Positions 1-8,112 of a DNA stretch of 64,000 bases are shown piece by piece. Position numbers and translations under genes: made by a program. The stretch covers positions 2,809,501 through 2,873,500 of the forward strand of contig NZ_JAUSVK010000001.1 of the NCBI RefSeq assembly GCF_030814655.1. Direction: 5' to 3'. The notes below the pieces were generated by a model. The model saw nothing but the letters and a program-made list of their open reading frames with translations, had not been told where the DNA came from and did not search any database. Within the stretch, counting starts at the first letter, position 1. Every line of letters begins with the position of its first letter. Origin of the DNA: Labrys monachus (GTDB taxonomy: Bacteria; Pseudomonadota; Alphaproteobacteria; Rhizobiales; Labraceae).

Positions 1-114
1 CCGCGGTCGGCGGGTTTGGCACCGGCGGCTGTCAGGAGCGGAGGATAGGGGGCTGCCGGGCAGCGGGTCTTGCCTGTCGATGTATGATCGTTTGGTGCAG
101 CATGCATTCGGGCG

Positions 115-146
115 GGAGAAGCGGCGCCGTCAGACGTCGCTTCTCC
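115..146 (-). terminator. Hairpin downstream of the rpiB operon
   Basis: A perfect 9-bp inverted repeat (GGAGAAGCG and CGCTTCTCC) encloses a 14-base loop about 25 bases past the rpiB stop codon. No T-run follows it on the minus strand, so it may be an inefficient or Rho-assisted terminator, or only an RNA-stabilising hairpin. The rest of bases 1-170 shows no gene I can support. Confidence 0.35.
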
Positions 147-170
147 TGGGGCGAGAGCGGATCTCTCGAT

Positions 171-620
171 TCAGCCCTGCTTGCCGTATTTCTCGTCGAG
201 CTTGTTGACCGCGTGCACATTGGCCGCGGAAGCGCCCTGCGGATCGAAATCCGAGGCGAGGAACGTGTCGACGATCGCCTTGGCGAGCTCGGGGCCGACG
301 ACGCGCGCGCCCATGGTGATGATCTGGGCGTTGTTGGACTTGGCGGCGCGCTCGGCCGAATAGGTGTCGTGCGTCTGTGCGGCGCGGATGCCCGGCACCT
401 TGTTGGCGGACATGGCGACGCCGATGCCGGTGCCGCAGAACAGGATGGCGCGCTCATGCTCGCCGGCGGCGACGGCGGTGGCGACGCGGTCGGCGACATC
501 GGCATAGAAGCCGGTGACGCTCAGGTCCTCGACGGTGACGTCGGCGCGGTTCTTCAAATGGGCGGCGATCACGTCGAGCAGGGGCTTGCCGGCGCCGTCG
601 GCTCCAAGGGCGATCTTCAT
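171..620 (-). CDS. rpiB: RpiB/LacAB-family isomerase, DerI/EryI-like (tetrulose 4-phosphate isomerase)
   Basis: The 149-residue protein is a cytoplasmic aldose-ketose phosphate isomerase of the RpiB fold. The catalytic cysteine lies in the FCGTGIG motif (C62). The N-terminal motif reads GADGAG, so the histidine that follows the aspartate in ribose 5-phosphate isomerase B (CDH) is absent. That change, and stretches such as [19 protein letters not shown], match what I recall of Brucella EryI and mycobacterial DerI, which convert D-erythrulose 4-phosphate to D-erythrose 4-phosphate. It is the last gene of a leftward operon with an FGGY kinase and a GlpD-like dehydrogenase, which supports a tetritol role rather than a pentose role. 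The ATG has a GGAGAA ribosome site. The family is certain; the substrate is inferred. Confidence 0.88.
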   Translation of the reverse strand: MKIALGADGAGKPLLDVIAAHLKNRADVTVEDLSVTGFYADVADRVATAVAAGEHERAILFCGTGIGVAMSANKVPGIRAAQTHDTYSAERAAKSNNAQIITMGARVVGPELAKAIVDTFLASDFDPQGASAANVHAVNKLDEKYGKQG

Positions 621-664
621 GTCTGGTTCTCCGTCGGTTATGCGTTGTAGTTGTGTCAGGGTCC

Positions 665-707
665 GGAACGATCCGGGCCCTCGGCTTCATTCCGTATCGG
701 TCGTTCC
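665..707 (-). other. Intra-operon hairpin between the dehydrogenase and rpiB genes
   Basis: The 7-base arms GGAACGA and TCGTTCC are separated by 29 bases, directly after the stop codon of the GlpD-like gene. There is no T-run. It could protect the upstream message from 3' decay or partly attenuate read-through into rpiB. This is weak evidence from symmetry alone. Confidence 0.25.
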
Positions 708-2435
708 TTAGCCCGCCATGGCCGGCGGTGAAAGCCTGACGCCGTGGCGCTCGGCCGCGATCGCGCGGACCCGTGCGATCTGCCTGTCCGTTTCCCCGTC
801 GCTCCAGCCCAGGACCTCGGCGCAGATGCCGGCGAGCTCCTCGATGGCCGATGTCGTGAGCTGGCCGGAAAAGGCAATGGATGTGCGGCGGAAAATCAGG
901 TCGTCGAGATCGACGACGTGTTCGCCCGCGACCAGCGCGCGGATTTCGGCGGCACCGTAGTCCGGCAGGCTCGCCAGCATGCGGTCGGGCGAGACGCCGC
1001 CGACGGCGAGCACGCGTTCCGCCGCCGTGCCGTAGCGGTCCAGCAGGGCTTCGGCGCGGGACGCATCGATGCCGAATCGCGCGGCGATCCGCTCGATCCA
1101 GGCGCGGCGCGCCTCGGGCGTGGCCGGATAGCCGCGGCCGCCGCCGATCGGCTCGAGCAGGGTGTCGCGCCGGCGCGTGCGGCCGAGCAGGCCGAGCACG
1201 ATGTCGGCTGTTTCCGCCGAGAAGGCGCGGAATGTCGTCCATTTGCCGCCGATCATCGACAGCACCGGCACGGCACTGCCGGGTAGGGTGTCGCGGCCGA
1301 GCGAATGGTCGCGGCTGATCTCACCGGGATCGTCGACCTGGGCGGCAGGCAAAGGGCGGATGCCGGCATAGCGGTAGATGATCTGGTCGGGCGTGATGGC
1401 GAGGTCCGGAAAGACCTCGCGCACCATGCCCAGCATATAGGCGGCTTCCGCATCGTCGCAGACGACCGAATCGGGGTTGTCGGCCTTGATGTCGGTCGAG
1501 CCGATCAGCGCCCGGCCGAAGAAGGGATAGACGAGGCAGATGCGGCCGTCCGACGAGCCGAAATAGATCATGTGGCCGTCGAGCTGGCGCACCAGCTCGG
1601 GATTGTCCACCACGATATGGGAACCCTTGGTGCCGCCGATATAGGTCCTGTTCAGGCCGACCGCATGATTGACCTTGTCGATCCACGGCCCGGCGGCGTT
1701 GATGACCACCTGCGGCGCGACGGCGAAGGTCTTGCCGCCGACCCCGTCGGTGACGAGCACCCGGCCGTCCGCCAGGCCGGTGACGGCGGCATGGTTGAGG
1801 GCGCGGGCCCCGGCATGGGCGGCCTCGCCGTCCGCCACCAGCTCGTAGCAGAGCCGTTCGGCCTGGGTGACCCGGGCGTCGTAGTAGGTCGACGTCGCCA
1901 CCACCGAGGGAGTCATGCGGGGAAAATGCCGCAGCGCCCGGCCGCGCAGGGCCATGCGGTGGCGCGGCATGACCCGATGCTTGCGCCCCAGCCAGTCATA
2001 CAGCGCCAGTCCGACCTCGACGATGAACAGGCCGCGGTCGGCGAGCTTGGCCTTGCGGCCGAAGAAGCGCAGGACCGACGGCCAGATCCCGCCCCAATAG
2101 GAGTGGATCGGCACCACCGTCGGCAGGGCCTTGACGAGATGCGGGGCGTTGCGCAGCAGGAGATTGCGCTCGCGGGTGGATTCGGCGACGAGCCGGAACT
2201 CGCCGGTCTCCAGATATTTGAGGCCGCCATGGATGAGGCGCGACGGCGCAGCGCTCGTGCCGGCGCACCAGTCGCCCTTGTCGACCAGCAGGCAGTCGAT
2301 GCCCTGCATCGCCAGGTCCCGGAACACGCCGGCGCCGTTGATGCCCGCCCCGATGATCAGGACGGAGACCTGCGGATCGGCTTCGAGGCCGCGAAAGGTC
2401 GCCGCACGGCTTCCGGGAAGTTTGGATTCGGTCAT
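708..2435 (-). CDS. GlpD-family FAD-dependent polyol-phosphate dehydrogenase
   Basis: This 575-residue protein belongs to the FAD-dependent glycerol-3-phosphate dehydrogenase family. A Rossmann FAD-binding motif (LIIGAGINGAGV) lies near residues 26-37, followed by GTSAAPSRLIHGGLKYLE, a GlpD hallmark. The C-terminal third is the usual GlpD alpha-helical cap. Such enzymes oxidise a polyol phosphate to a ketose phosphate and pass electrons to quinone at the membrane. At 575 residues it is somewhat longer than the roughly 500 I recall for GlpD and EryB. Its neighbours are an FGGY kinase upstream and an RpiB/DerI-type isomerase downstream. That set suggests a tetritol phosphate (as in EryB) rather than glycerol 3-phosphate, but glycerol 3-phosphate cannot be excluded from sequence alone. 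The ribosome site before the chosen ATG is weak. Confidence 0.88.
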   Translation of the reverse strand: MTESKLPGSRAATFRGLEADPQVSVLIIGAGINGAGVFRDLAMQGIDCLLVDKGDWCAGTSAAPSRLIHGGLKYLETGEFRLVAESTRERNLLLRNAPHLVKALPTVVPIHSYWGGIWPSVLRFFGRKAKLADRGLFIVEVGLALYDWLGRKHRVMPRHRMALRGRALRHFPRMTPSVVATSTYYDARVTQAERLCYELVADGEAAHAGARALNHAAVTGLADGRVLVTDGVGGKTFAVAPQVVINAAGPWIDKVNHAVGLNRTYIGGTKGSHIVVDNPELVRQLDGHMIYFGSSDGRICLVYPFFGRALIGSTDIKADNPDSVVCDDAEAAYMLGMVREVFPDLAITPDQIIYRYAGIRPLPAAQVDDPGEISRDHSLGRDTLPGSAVPVLSMIGGKWTTFRAFSAETADIVLGLLGRTRRRDTLLEPIGGGRGYPATPEARRAWIERIAARFGIDASRAEALLDRYGTAAERVLAVGGVSPDRMLASLPDYGAAEIRALVAGEHVVDLDDLIFRRTSIAFSGQLTTSAIEELAGICAEVLGWSDGETDRQIARVRAIAAERHGVRLSPPAMAG

Positions 2436-2465
2436 GGAAAAAGCCCTGATATCATCGTCGCGCCG

Positions 2466-3968
2466 TCAATCGGCCGCCGCGGGAGCGGTCCAGAACGGGC
2501 GCACCGCGTCGGCGAGCGCCTGGTAGCGCCGGAAGCGCCGGTTCAGCTCCGCATGCCGGGCGGGATCCGGTGCGTAACGCCCGGTGACGCGGCAGGCCCG
2601 GCCCGTCGCATCCTCCAGCGACTCGTAGAGGCCGATGCCGACGCCGGCGACGAGGGCGACGCCGAGGGCGCCGATCTCCGTCGCCTCGGGGATCTCGACC
2701 GGCATGCCCAGCGCATCGGCGAAGAACTGCGCCGTGCGCGGCGCCGAGGAGCCGCCGCCGGTGATGCCGGCGCGCTCCAGCGGGAAGGCGGAGGCCAGGG
2801 CGTCGGCGTGGTGGCGGTGGTTGAAGACCGCGCCCTCGATCACCGCCTTCAGCATGTCGGCGCGCGTATGCCAGGAGCGCAGGCCGAGGAAGCTGGCGCT
2901 CGCGGGCTCGCTGTAGGGCGAGCCATAGAGGAAGGGATGGAAGATGGGGGCGTCGGGGCGCGGCGGCTCGGCGAGATCGGCTTCGATCTGGGACCAGAGC
3001 GGCGGCCCGCCCTGGGCTGCGAGGGCGATCTCGGCCCGATAGGCCTGCGCCAGGAACCAGTCGACATTGTTGGACGAGGCCGGGGAGATCGACATGTTCA
3101 TCCACTGGCCCGGCCGGAGGCCGGCGCGCGCGGCCCAGCGCGGATCGACCACCAACCGGTCGGACAGCGTCTCGTTGATGCTGAAGGTGCCCGCGGTGAT
3201 CGAGAGGCTGCCCGGTTCGAGATTGCCGAGCCCGACGGCGCTGGCGGTCACGTCGTGCATGCCGCCGGAAACCGGCGTGCCGGCGAGAAGGCCTGTCGCT
3301 TGGGCCGCCTCTTCGGTCACCCTGCCGATGCATCCGGCGCTGGGGAGCACGGGCGGCAGCGCCGCCTGCAGCGCGTCCAGCCCGAACAGCGACAGGATGG
3401 CGGTATCGTAACCCTGGCGGTGGGGCTCCGTGAAGGCGGTGCTGGCGTCGGTCGGGTCGGTTGCGAACACGCCGGCAAGACGGAAGCGCAACCAATCCTT
3501 GCAAAACATCACATGAGAAATGTGATGATAGCGCTCGGGTTGATATTGTTTGATCCAGGCGAGCAGGGTTGTGGCGGCATAGGGATAGGGACGCTGGGCG
3601 GTGAGGCGCTCGGCCTCGTCGAGGATGCCGGCTTCCCGCCACGCGGCGGTGACGGCATGGGCCCGGCTGTCGACCGACTGGATGCCGTTGCCGAGAGCCC
3701 GGCCGTGGCGGTCGGCGAGATAGACGCCGTCGCCATGCCCGGTCACGCCGATGCCGGCGATCGCTGCGGCATCGATGCCGGTCCGCGCCAGGACGTCCCG
3801 GATCGCCGAAGCGGCGGTCTTCCACAGCAGATCGGGATCCTGCTCGACGAAACCAGGCGCCGGATGGACGGGTGCCGTGCGGTGGCCGGCGATTCCCACG
3901 GTGCGTCCCGTTTCATCGAAAAGGGCTGCCTTGATCGCGGTCGACCCACAATCCAGACCCAGCAGCAT
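2466..3968 (-). CDS. FGGY-family carbohydrate kinase
   Basis: The protein of about 500 residues has the FGGY-kinase N-terminal phosphate motif LGLDCGSTAIKAALFD (residues 3-18), GVTGHGDGVYL near residue 80, and the C-terminal adenosine motif GITGGGSSAPRTAQFFAD. It phosphorylates a polyol or ketose with ATP. The motif pattern is nearest, from memory, to L-xylulose kinase and erythritol kinase (EryA) rather than glycerol kinase. It is the first gene of the leftward operon, 30 bases upstream of the GlpD-like gene, so it probably makes that enzyme's substrate. The ATG at 3968 is preceded by GGAGGA; an upstream in-frame ATG at 4049 would add 27 residues unlike the family and was rejected. Divergent promoters with an operator-like palindrome lie just beyond. 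Confidence 0.88.
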   Translation of the reverse strand: MLLGLDCGSTAIKAALFDETGRTVGIAGHRTAPVHPAPGFVEQDPDLLWKTAASAIRDVLARTGIDAAAIAGIGVTGHGDGVYLADRHGRALGNGIQSVDSRAHAVTAAWREAGILDEAERLTAQRPYPYAATTLLAWIKQYQPERYHHISHVMFCKDWLRFRLAGVFATDPTDASTAFTEPHRQGYDTAILSLFGLDALQAALPPVLPSAGCIGRVTEEAAQATGLLAGTPVSGGMHDVTASAVGLGNLEPGSLSITAGTFSINETLSDRLVVDPRWAARAGLRPGQWMNMSISPASSNNVDWFLAQAYRAEIALAAQGGPPLWSQIEADLAEPPRPDAPIFHPFLYGSPYSEPASASFLGLRSWHTRADMLKAVIEGAVFNHRHHADALASAFPLERAGITGGGSSAPRTAQFFADALGMPVEIPEATEIGALGVALVAGVGIGLYESLEDATGRACRVTGRYAPDPARHAELNRRFRRYQALADAVRPFWTAPAAAD

Positions 3969-4062
3969 CGGCCTTCCTCCAAATTCCTGTCTGCGCGCGG
4001 CTCTTGGGGCCGTGAGGTGGCAGGCGACGGTCACACAGGAACGTCGCAATTCGGCTTGACGT

Positions 4063-4101
4063 GTAACATATGAATGTTACGATTGTCCTCAGAAATGTTA
4101 C
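4063..4101. promoter_or_regulatory. Divergent promoter region with TGTTAC operator repeats
   Basis: GTAACATATGAATGTTAC (4063-4080) is a perfect 7-bp inverted repeat with a 4-base spacer. A further half-site ATGTTAC lies at 4095-4101, and ACGTTAC at 4156-4162 touches the start codon of the ATPase gene. A TTGACG box at 4056-4061 places the palindrome inside a possible core promoter. The sites sit between the kinase operon and the ABC/DeoR operon. The likeliest ligand is the DeoR-type repressor encoded at 8113-8922, but this is inference. Confidence 0.55.
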
Positions 4102-4162
4102 ATCTCACAATCTGACGCAACAATGTCGCACGAGACGGCATGAGCGGCGCGGGAAACGTTAC

Positions 4163-5731
4163 ATGAGCGATCGACCAGCCGATCCGCAGGGCAATCCTTC
4201 CAACGGTGCCGCTTCGGGCGCGCCATCGGGGCCGGCCCTCTCGGTCGGCGGCATCTCCAAGGCTTTCGACGGTATTCCCGTGCTGCGCGACATCACGGCG
4301 ACGTTCATGCCGGGAACGGTGAACATGCTCGCCGGCGAGAACGGGGCCGGCAAGTCGACGCTGTTCAAGATCATCTCGGGCCAGATCGCGCCCGACCGCG
4401 GCGTCCTCACCGTCAACGGCGCGCCGGTCCACACCTTCGATCCGCGCTACGCCCGCCAGCGCGGCATCTCGATCATTCCCCAGGAACTGCTGCCGATCCC
4501 GGACATGAAGGTCTGGCAGAACCTCCTCGTCGGCCGCGAGAGGACGTTCACCCTCGGCTTCCTGCGCCGGCGCGAGATGGTGGCGGAATCGCGCCGCCTG
4601 CTGCAGGAATTCGGCCTCGACATCGATCCGGAAAGCACCATGCGGCGGCTCGGCGTCGCGGCCACGCAGATGATCGAGATCATCAAGGCGACCTCGCGCG
4701 ATTCCAACATCGTGCTGATGGACGAGCCGAGCTCCTCGCTGAGTTCCCGCGAGACCGAGCAGCTCTTCCGGGTGATCCGTCTGCTGCGCTCGCGCGGCGC
4801 CTGCATCCTCTATACCAGCCACCGCATGGAGGAGATCGAGCAGATCTCCGACACCGTCGCGGTGATGCGGGACGGCGCCATCATCCGCCATGAGCCGACC
4901 GCCGCCTGGACCGAGCGCCAGATCATCACCGCCATGGTCGGCCGCAACATCGAGGACATGTTCCCCGACCGCGCCGTCGCCGAGGGCGGCAGGCCGGTGC
5001 TGGAAGTGCGCGACTTCAAGGTTGCGGGCTATGGCGCGCGGACCTCGTTCACCGTCCATGCCGGCGAGATCCTCGGCCTCGGCGGTCTCGTCGGCGCCGG
5101 CCGCAGCGAATTGCTGGAGGGAATCTACGGCCTGCGCCGGGCGGAGGGCACCGTGCTGATCGAGGGCAAGCCGCTTGCCCTCTCGACGCCCGCGGCGGCG
5201 ATCCGCCAGGGCATCGCCTTCGTGCCCGAGGACCGCAAGATCTCCGGCGTGCTGACCTCGCTTTCGATCCTCGACAACGTCACGCTGCCGCATCTGGGCG
5301 CCTTCGCGGGCGCCGGCGGCTTCGTCGACAACACCGAGCGGCGCCGGAAGACGCTCGATGTCCTCAAGCGCACGCGGGTCAAATATGCGCGGCTCGGCCA
5401 GACGGTGGCGCATTTGAGCGGCGGCAACCAGCAGAAGATCGCGCTCGCGCGCTGGCTGGTGACCGACACGCCGCGCCTCCTCATCCTCGACGAGCCGACA
5501 CGCGGCATCGATGTCGGCGCCCGCAGCGAGATCTACCGCCTGATCCACGACCTGGCCGAGCAGGGCGTCGCCATCCTCCTCGCCTCCTCGGACATGCCCG
5601 AACTCATCAATCTCAGCCATCGCATCCTCGTCATGCGCGCAGGCGCGATCGCCGGGGAGCTGTCACGCGAAGACGTCAACCAGGAAAGCATCCTGCGTCT
5701 GGCAATGGGAAAGACCAAAGATGCAGCCTGA
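4163..5731 (+). CDS. Ribose-type (CUT2) sugar ABC transporter, double ATP-binding subunit
   Basis: This 522-residue RbsA/MglA-like protein has two fused nucleotide-binding domains. The first has an intact Walker A (GENGAGKST), Walker B (IVLMDEPSS) and a degenerate signature. The second has a degenerate Walker A (GAGRSE) but an intact LSGGNQQK signature and DEPTRGIDVG, the usual asymmetry of this family. It energises import of a monosaccharide or polyol through the permease that follows and overlaps it by 11 bases. I chose ATG 4163 because of the GGGAAA upstream; the in-frame start at 4070 falls inside the operator palindrome. With the binding protein at 6768 it forms a complete importer, divergent from the kinase operon and therefore probably for that pathway's substrate. 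Confidence 0.93.
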   Translation: MSDRPADPQGNPSNGAASGAPSGPALSVGGISKAFDGIPVLRDITATFMPGTVNMLAGENGAGKSTLFKIISGQIAPDRGVLTVNGAPVHTFDPRYARQRGISIIPQELLPIPDMKVWQNLLVGRERTFTLGFLRRREMVAESRRLLQEFGLDIDPESTMRRLGVAATQMIEIIKATSRDSNIVLMDEPSSSLSSRETEQLFRVIRLLRSRGACILYTSHRMEEIEQISDTVAVMRDGAIIRHEPTAAWTERQIITAMVGRNIEDMFPDRAVAEGGRPVLEVRDFKVAGYGARTSFTVHAGEILGLGGLVGAGRSELLEGIYGLRRAEGTVLIEGKPLALSTPAAAIRQGIAFVPEDRKISGVLTSLSILDNVTLPHLGAFAGAGGFVDNTERRRKTLDVLKRTRVKYARLGQTVAHLSGGNQQKIALARWLVTDTPRLLILDEPTRGIDVGARSEIYRLIHDLAEQGVAILLASSDMPELINLSHRILVMRAGAIAGELSREDVNQESILRLAMGKTKDAA

Positions 5732-6725
5732 ACAAGCCGGCATATCCTCCACCGATCTTGCATCCGCCGCCCCGGCGAAGCGCCGCTTCGAGGTGAAGGA
5801 GATCCTCCTTCGCTATGCGCTCGTCTTGGTGCTGTTCGTCTTCGTGATCGTGCTGGGCCTGTCGAATGCGAGCTTCTTCACGCTCTCCAACTTCAACGTC
5901 GTCCTGCTGCAGGTCTCGACCAACGCGCTGCTCGCGACGGGCGCCACCTATGTCATCCTGACCGGCGGCATCGACCTGTCCGTCGGCAGCGTGGTCGGCA
6001 TGTCCGGCGTCGCCGCCGCCATGGTCGCCCAGCGCGACGGCGTGCCCTGGACCGTCGCTGCGGTGGCGACCGGCGTGCTGGCGGGCGGCGCCATCGGCCT
6101 CCTCAACGGCCTCCTCGTCGCCGTCGCCCGCGTGCCCGCCTTCGTCGCGACATTGGGCACCATGACCATCGCGCTCGGCATCGCCTATGTGCTCAGCGAC
6201 GGCCAGCCGATCTCCGGCCTGTCGGATGCCTTCCTGGCGGTGAGCGACCAGCTCTACGGCTTCCCGATTCCCGTCATCCTGATGGTGCTCGCCGTGATCG
6301 TATCGTGGCTGCACCTGTCGCGGACGCGGGTCGGCCTTCACATCTATGCGGCCGGCGGCAACCCGCAGGCGGCGCGCGTCGCCGGCGTCAACCTGCGCGC
6401 CATCCTGGTCCTGGTCTACACGATCAGCGGCCTGCTCGCCGGTCTCGCCGGCGTCGTCCTCGCCTCGCGCGCCACCGCCGGCATCGCCACCACCGGCACC
6501 GGCTACGAGCTCAACGCCATCGCGGCGGCGGTGATCGGCGGCATCAGCCTGATGGGCGGGCGCGGCAGCATCTTCGGCACGGTGTTCGGCTTCATGATCA
6601 TCGGCGTGCTCGATAACGGCCTGAACATCCTGAACGTTTCGCCCTTCTACCAGCTCATCATCAAGGGCGTGATCATCATCGGAGCGGTGTTCATCGACTC
6701 CACCCTGAACCGGAAAGACGACTGA
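5721..6725 (+). CDS. Ribose-type sugar ABC transporter permease
   Basis: The 334-residue integral membrane protein is of the RbsC/AraH family, with about eight to ten hydrophobic segments. The family motif GGIDLSVGS is near residue 81, and the cytoplasmic loop (AAGGNPQAARVAGVN, then the GTGYELNAIAAAVIGG region) contacts the ATPase. It forms the channel of the importer. Its start overlaps the end of the ATPase gene by 11 bases, so the two are translationally coupled. It begins with a roughly 30-residue hydrophilic N-terminus before the first membrane segment. The gene ends 42 bases before the binding-protein gene. The substrate is not readable from the permease; the locus suggests a tetritol or related polyol. 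Confidence 0.93.
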   Translation: MQPEQAGISSTDLASAAPAKRRFEVKEILLRYALVLVLFVFVIVLGLSNASFFTLSNFNVVLLQVSTNALLATGATYVILTGGIDLSVGSVVGMSGVAAAMVAQRDGVPWTVAAVATGVLAGGAIGLLNGLLVAVARVPAFVATLGTMTIALGIAYVLSDGQPISGLSDAFLAVSDQLYGFPIPVILMVLAVIVSWLHLSRTRVGLHIYAAGGNPQAARVAGVNLRAILVLVYTISGLLAGLAGVVLASRATAGIATTGTGYELNAIAAAVIGGISLMGGRGSIFGTVFGFMIIGVLDNGLNILNVSPFYQLIIKGVIIIGAVFIDSTLNRKDD

Positions 6726-6767
6726 GCATCGTCTTCCGCAGCAACCATAGCTCAATGGAGGATCTCA

Positions 6768-7796
6768 ATGACTTTCACCAAGCGCCTTGCCCGCAGGGCG
6801 GTCTTGCTCGCCGGCGCGGCCATGCTGTTCGCCGGCCCGGCCCTGGCCGACAAGGCCAAGCCCGTGATCGGCTTCACGGTCTACGACATGACGTCCTTCA
6901 TCGCCTGGGGCAAGCAGGGCGCGCAGGCGATCACCGACGCCAACAACGGCACGCTGCTCTGGCAGAGCGCCCATGGCGACGTGAACGCCCAGATCTCGCA
7001 GATCCAGCAGTTCATCAACCAGAAGGTCGACGTCATCATCATCGCCGCCGTCAATTCCTCGACGCTCGGCCCGCAGATCGATCAGGCCACCAAGGCCGGC
7101 ATTCCGGTCATCGCCACCAATCTGAGCATCAGCGGCCCGGAAGCCGCCAAGCTCGTCTCCTATGTCGGCCCCAACGATGTCGGCGCCGGTGAGCAGGAGG
7201 CCCAGGCGGTCGTCGACGCCCTCAAGGGCAAGGGCAATGTCGTGGTGATGCAGGGCCCGGTCGGCCAGTCCGGCGCCATCGACCGCACCAAGGGCATTCA
7301 GAACGTGCTCGCCAAGAATCCCGGCATCAAGGTCCTCGCCATGCAGCCGGCGAACTGGGACCGCACCCAGGCCTACAAGCTGATGCAGGACTGGCTGTCG
7401 CGCTACGGCGACCAGATCAACGGCCTGATCTCCGAGAACGACGACATGGCGATCGGCTCGATCCAGGCGCTGAAGGAGAAGGGCCTCAACGGCAAGATCC
7501 CGGTCTCCGGCGTCGACGCCATCAAGGACGGCCTCAGGGCGATCCGCTCCGGCGACATGATCCAGACCAATCTGCAGAACGGTGCCCTCGAGCTCGGCAT
7601 GGCGGTGCAGGTGGCGATCGACCACATCAATGGCAAGCCGGTTCCGAAGGAAGCGATGCTGCAGATGCCGGGCATCACCAAGGCGAATGTCGAGAAGTTC
7701 TACGACCAGCTCTTCACCAATGCCGACAAGTTCGTGGCCGGCCTGCCCGACCTCATCAAGGCGAACCTGAAGTCCGGCGACTACGCCAACCAGTAG
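6768..7796 (+). CDS. Periplasmic sugar-binding protein of the ribose-type ABC transporter
   Basis: The 342-residue protein starts with a clear Sec signal peptide: twin basic residues, a hydrophobic core, and an ALA cleavage site before residue 28. It continues as a type-I periplasmic binding protein of the RbsB kind (VIGFTVYDMTSFIAWGKQG; INQKVDVIIIAAVNSS; a hinge near VSGVDAIKDG). It captures the transported sugar or polyol and delivers it to the permease. It is third in the transporter operon, and a good GGAGG lies just before its ATG. Having the binding protein last is less common than having it first. A hairpin and a repeat element follow before the DeoR gene. The family is certain; the ligand is unknown. 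Confidence 0.93.
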   Translation: MTFTKRLARRAVLLAGAAMLFAGPALADKAKPVIGFTVYDMTSFIAWGKQGAQAITDANNGTLLWQSAHGDVNAQISQIQQFINQKVDVIIIAAVNSSTLGPQIDQATKAGIPVIATNLSISGPEAAKLVSYVGPNDVGAGEQEAQAVVDALKGKGNVVVMQGPVGQSGAIDRTKGIQNVLAKNPGIKVLAMQPANWDRTQAYKLMQDWLSRYGDQINGLISENDDMAIGSIQALKEKGLNGKIPVSGVDAIKDGLRAIRSGDMIQTNLQNGALELGMAVQVAIDHINGKPVPKEAMLQMPGITKANVEKFYDQLFTNADKFVAGLPDLIKANLKSGDYANQ

Positions 7797-7812
7797 GGCA
7801 GGATTGCGATCT

Positions 7813-7841
7813 CCATCGGGCAGGACGGTTGCGCCCGATGG
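7813..7841 (+). terminator. Hairpin after the binding-protein gene
   Basis: A perfect 9-bp inverted repeat (CCATCGGGC and GCCCGATGG) with an 11-base loop lies 17 bases past the stop codon. It lacks a T-run, so it is more likely a 3'-end stabiliser or partial terminator that separates transporter expression from the downstream regulator and enzymes. Confidence 0.4.
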
Positions 7842-7882
7842 AACTCTGGAATGAGATGCGTGCGGAACGAGCGCTCGAACGC

Positions 7883-7987
7883 GTCATTCCGGGGCGCCCG
7901 CAGGGCGAGCCCGGAACCCATAAGCACCAGCTTGGCAAAGTTACGGTTATGGGTTCCGGCCTTCCGCTTCGCTTCAGCCGGAATGAC
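7883..7987. repeat. Intergenic palindromic repeat element, 105 bp
   Basis: The element is bounded by GTCATTCCGG and its inverse CCGGAATGAC. Inside are nested arms CGGAACCCATAA and TTATGGGTTCCG, so the whole can fold into one long hairpin. It encodes nothing that I can see. The design (GTCATTCCGGGGCGC at the ends, GGAACCCATAA inside) closely resembles the abundant dispersed palindromic repeats I recall from Bradyrhizobium and related Hyphomicrobiales. It lies between the transporter operon and the DeoR gene. No second copy was noticed in this window. Confidence 0.65.
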
Positions 7988-8112
7988 GGCCGAGGCTTGC
8001 GTCCCACCGGTGATGTTCACACCGCAACATCGTTGTTTCCTCGCCGGTCCCACGCTTAAGATCGCTGGTTGGGCACAGGTGCAAGACGCCCTTTCCGAAA
8101 GGCACTTTGGAA

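Noticed and set aside
171-620. Ordinary ribose 5-phosphate isomerase B function.
   Set aside because: The histidine after the first conserved aspartate is missing and the neighbours are polyol enzymes, so a DerI/EryI-like role fits better.
708-3968. Simple glycerol operon (GlpK and GlpD).
   Set aside because: The kinase motifs are not those of glycerol kinase, no GlpF is present, and an RpiB-type isomerase and a ribose-type importer would have no role in glycerol use. It is not fully excluded.
1305-4073. Very long open frame (over 900 codons) on the plus strand opposite the kinase and dehydrogenase genes.
   Set aside because: It is antisense to two clearly recognisable genes, its translation is low-complexity (G, R, A, D, V rich), and it reflects GC-rich codon bias.
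4070-4162. Upstream in-frame ATG of the first CUT2 ATPase gene at 4070.
   Set aside because: It lies inside the operator palindrome and adds 31 residues without family similarity; ATG 4163 has a better ribosome site.
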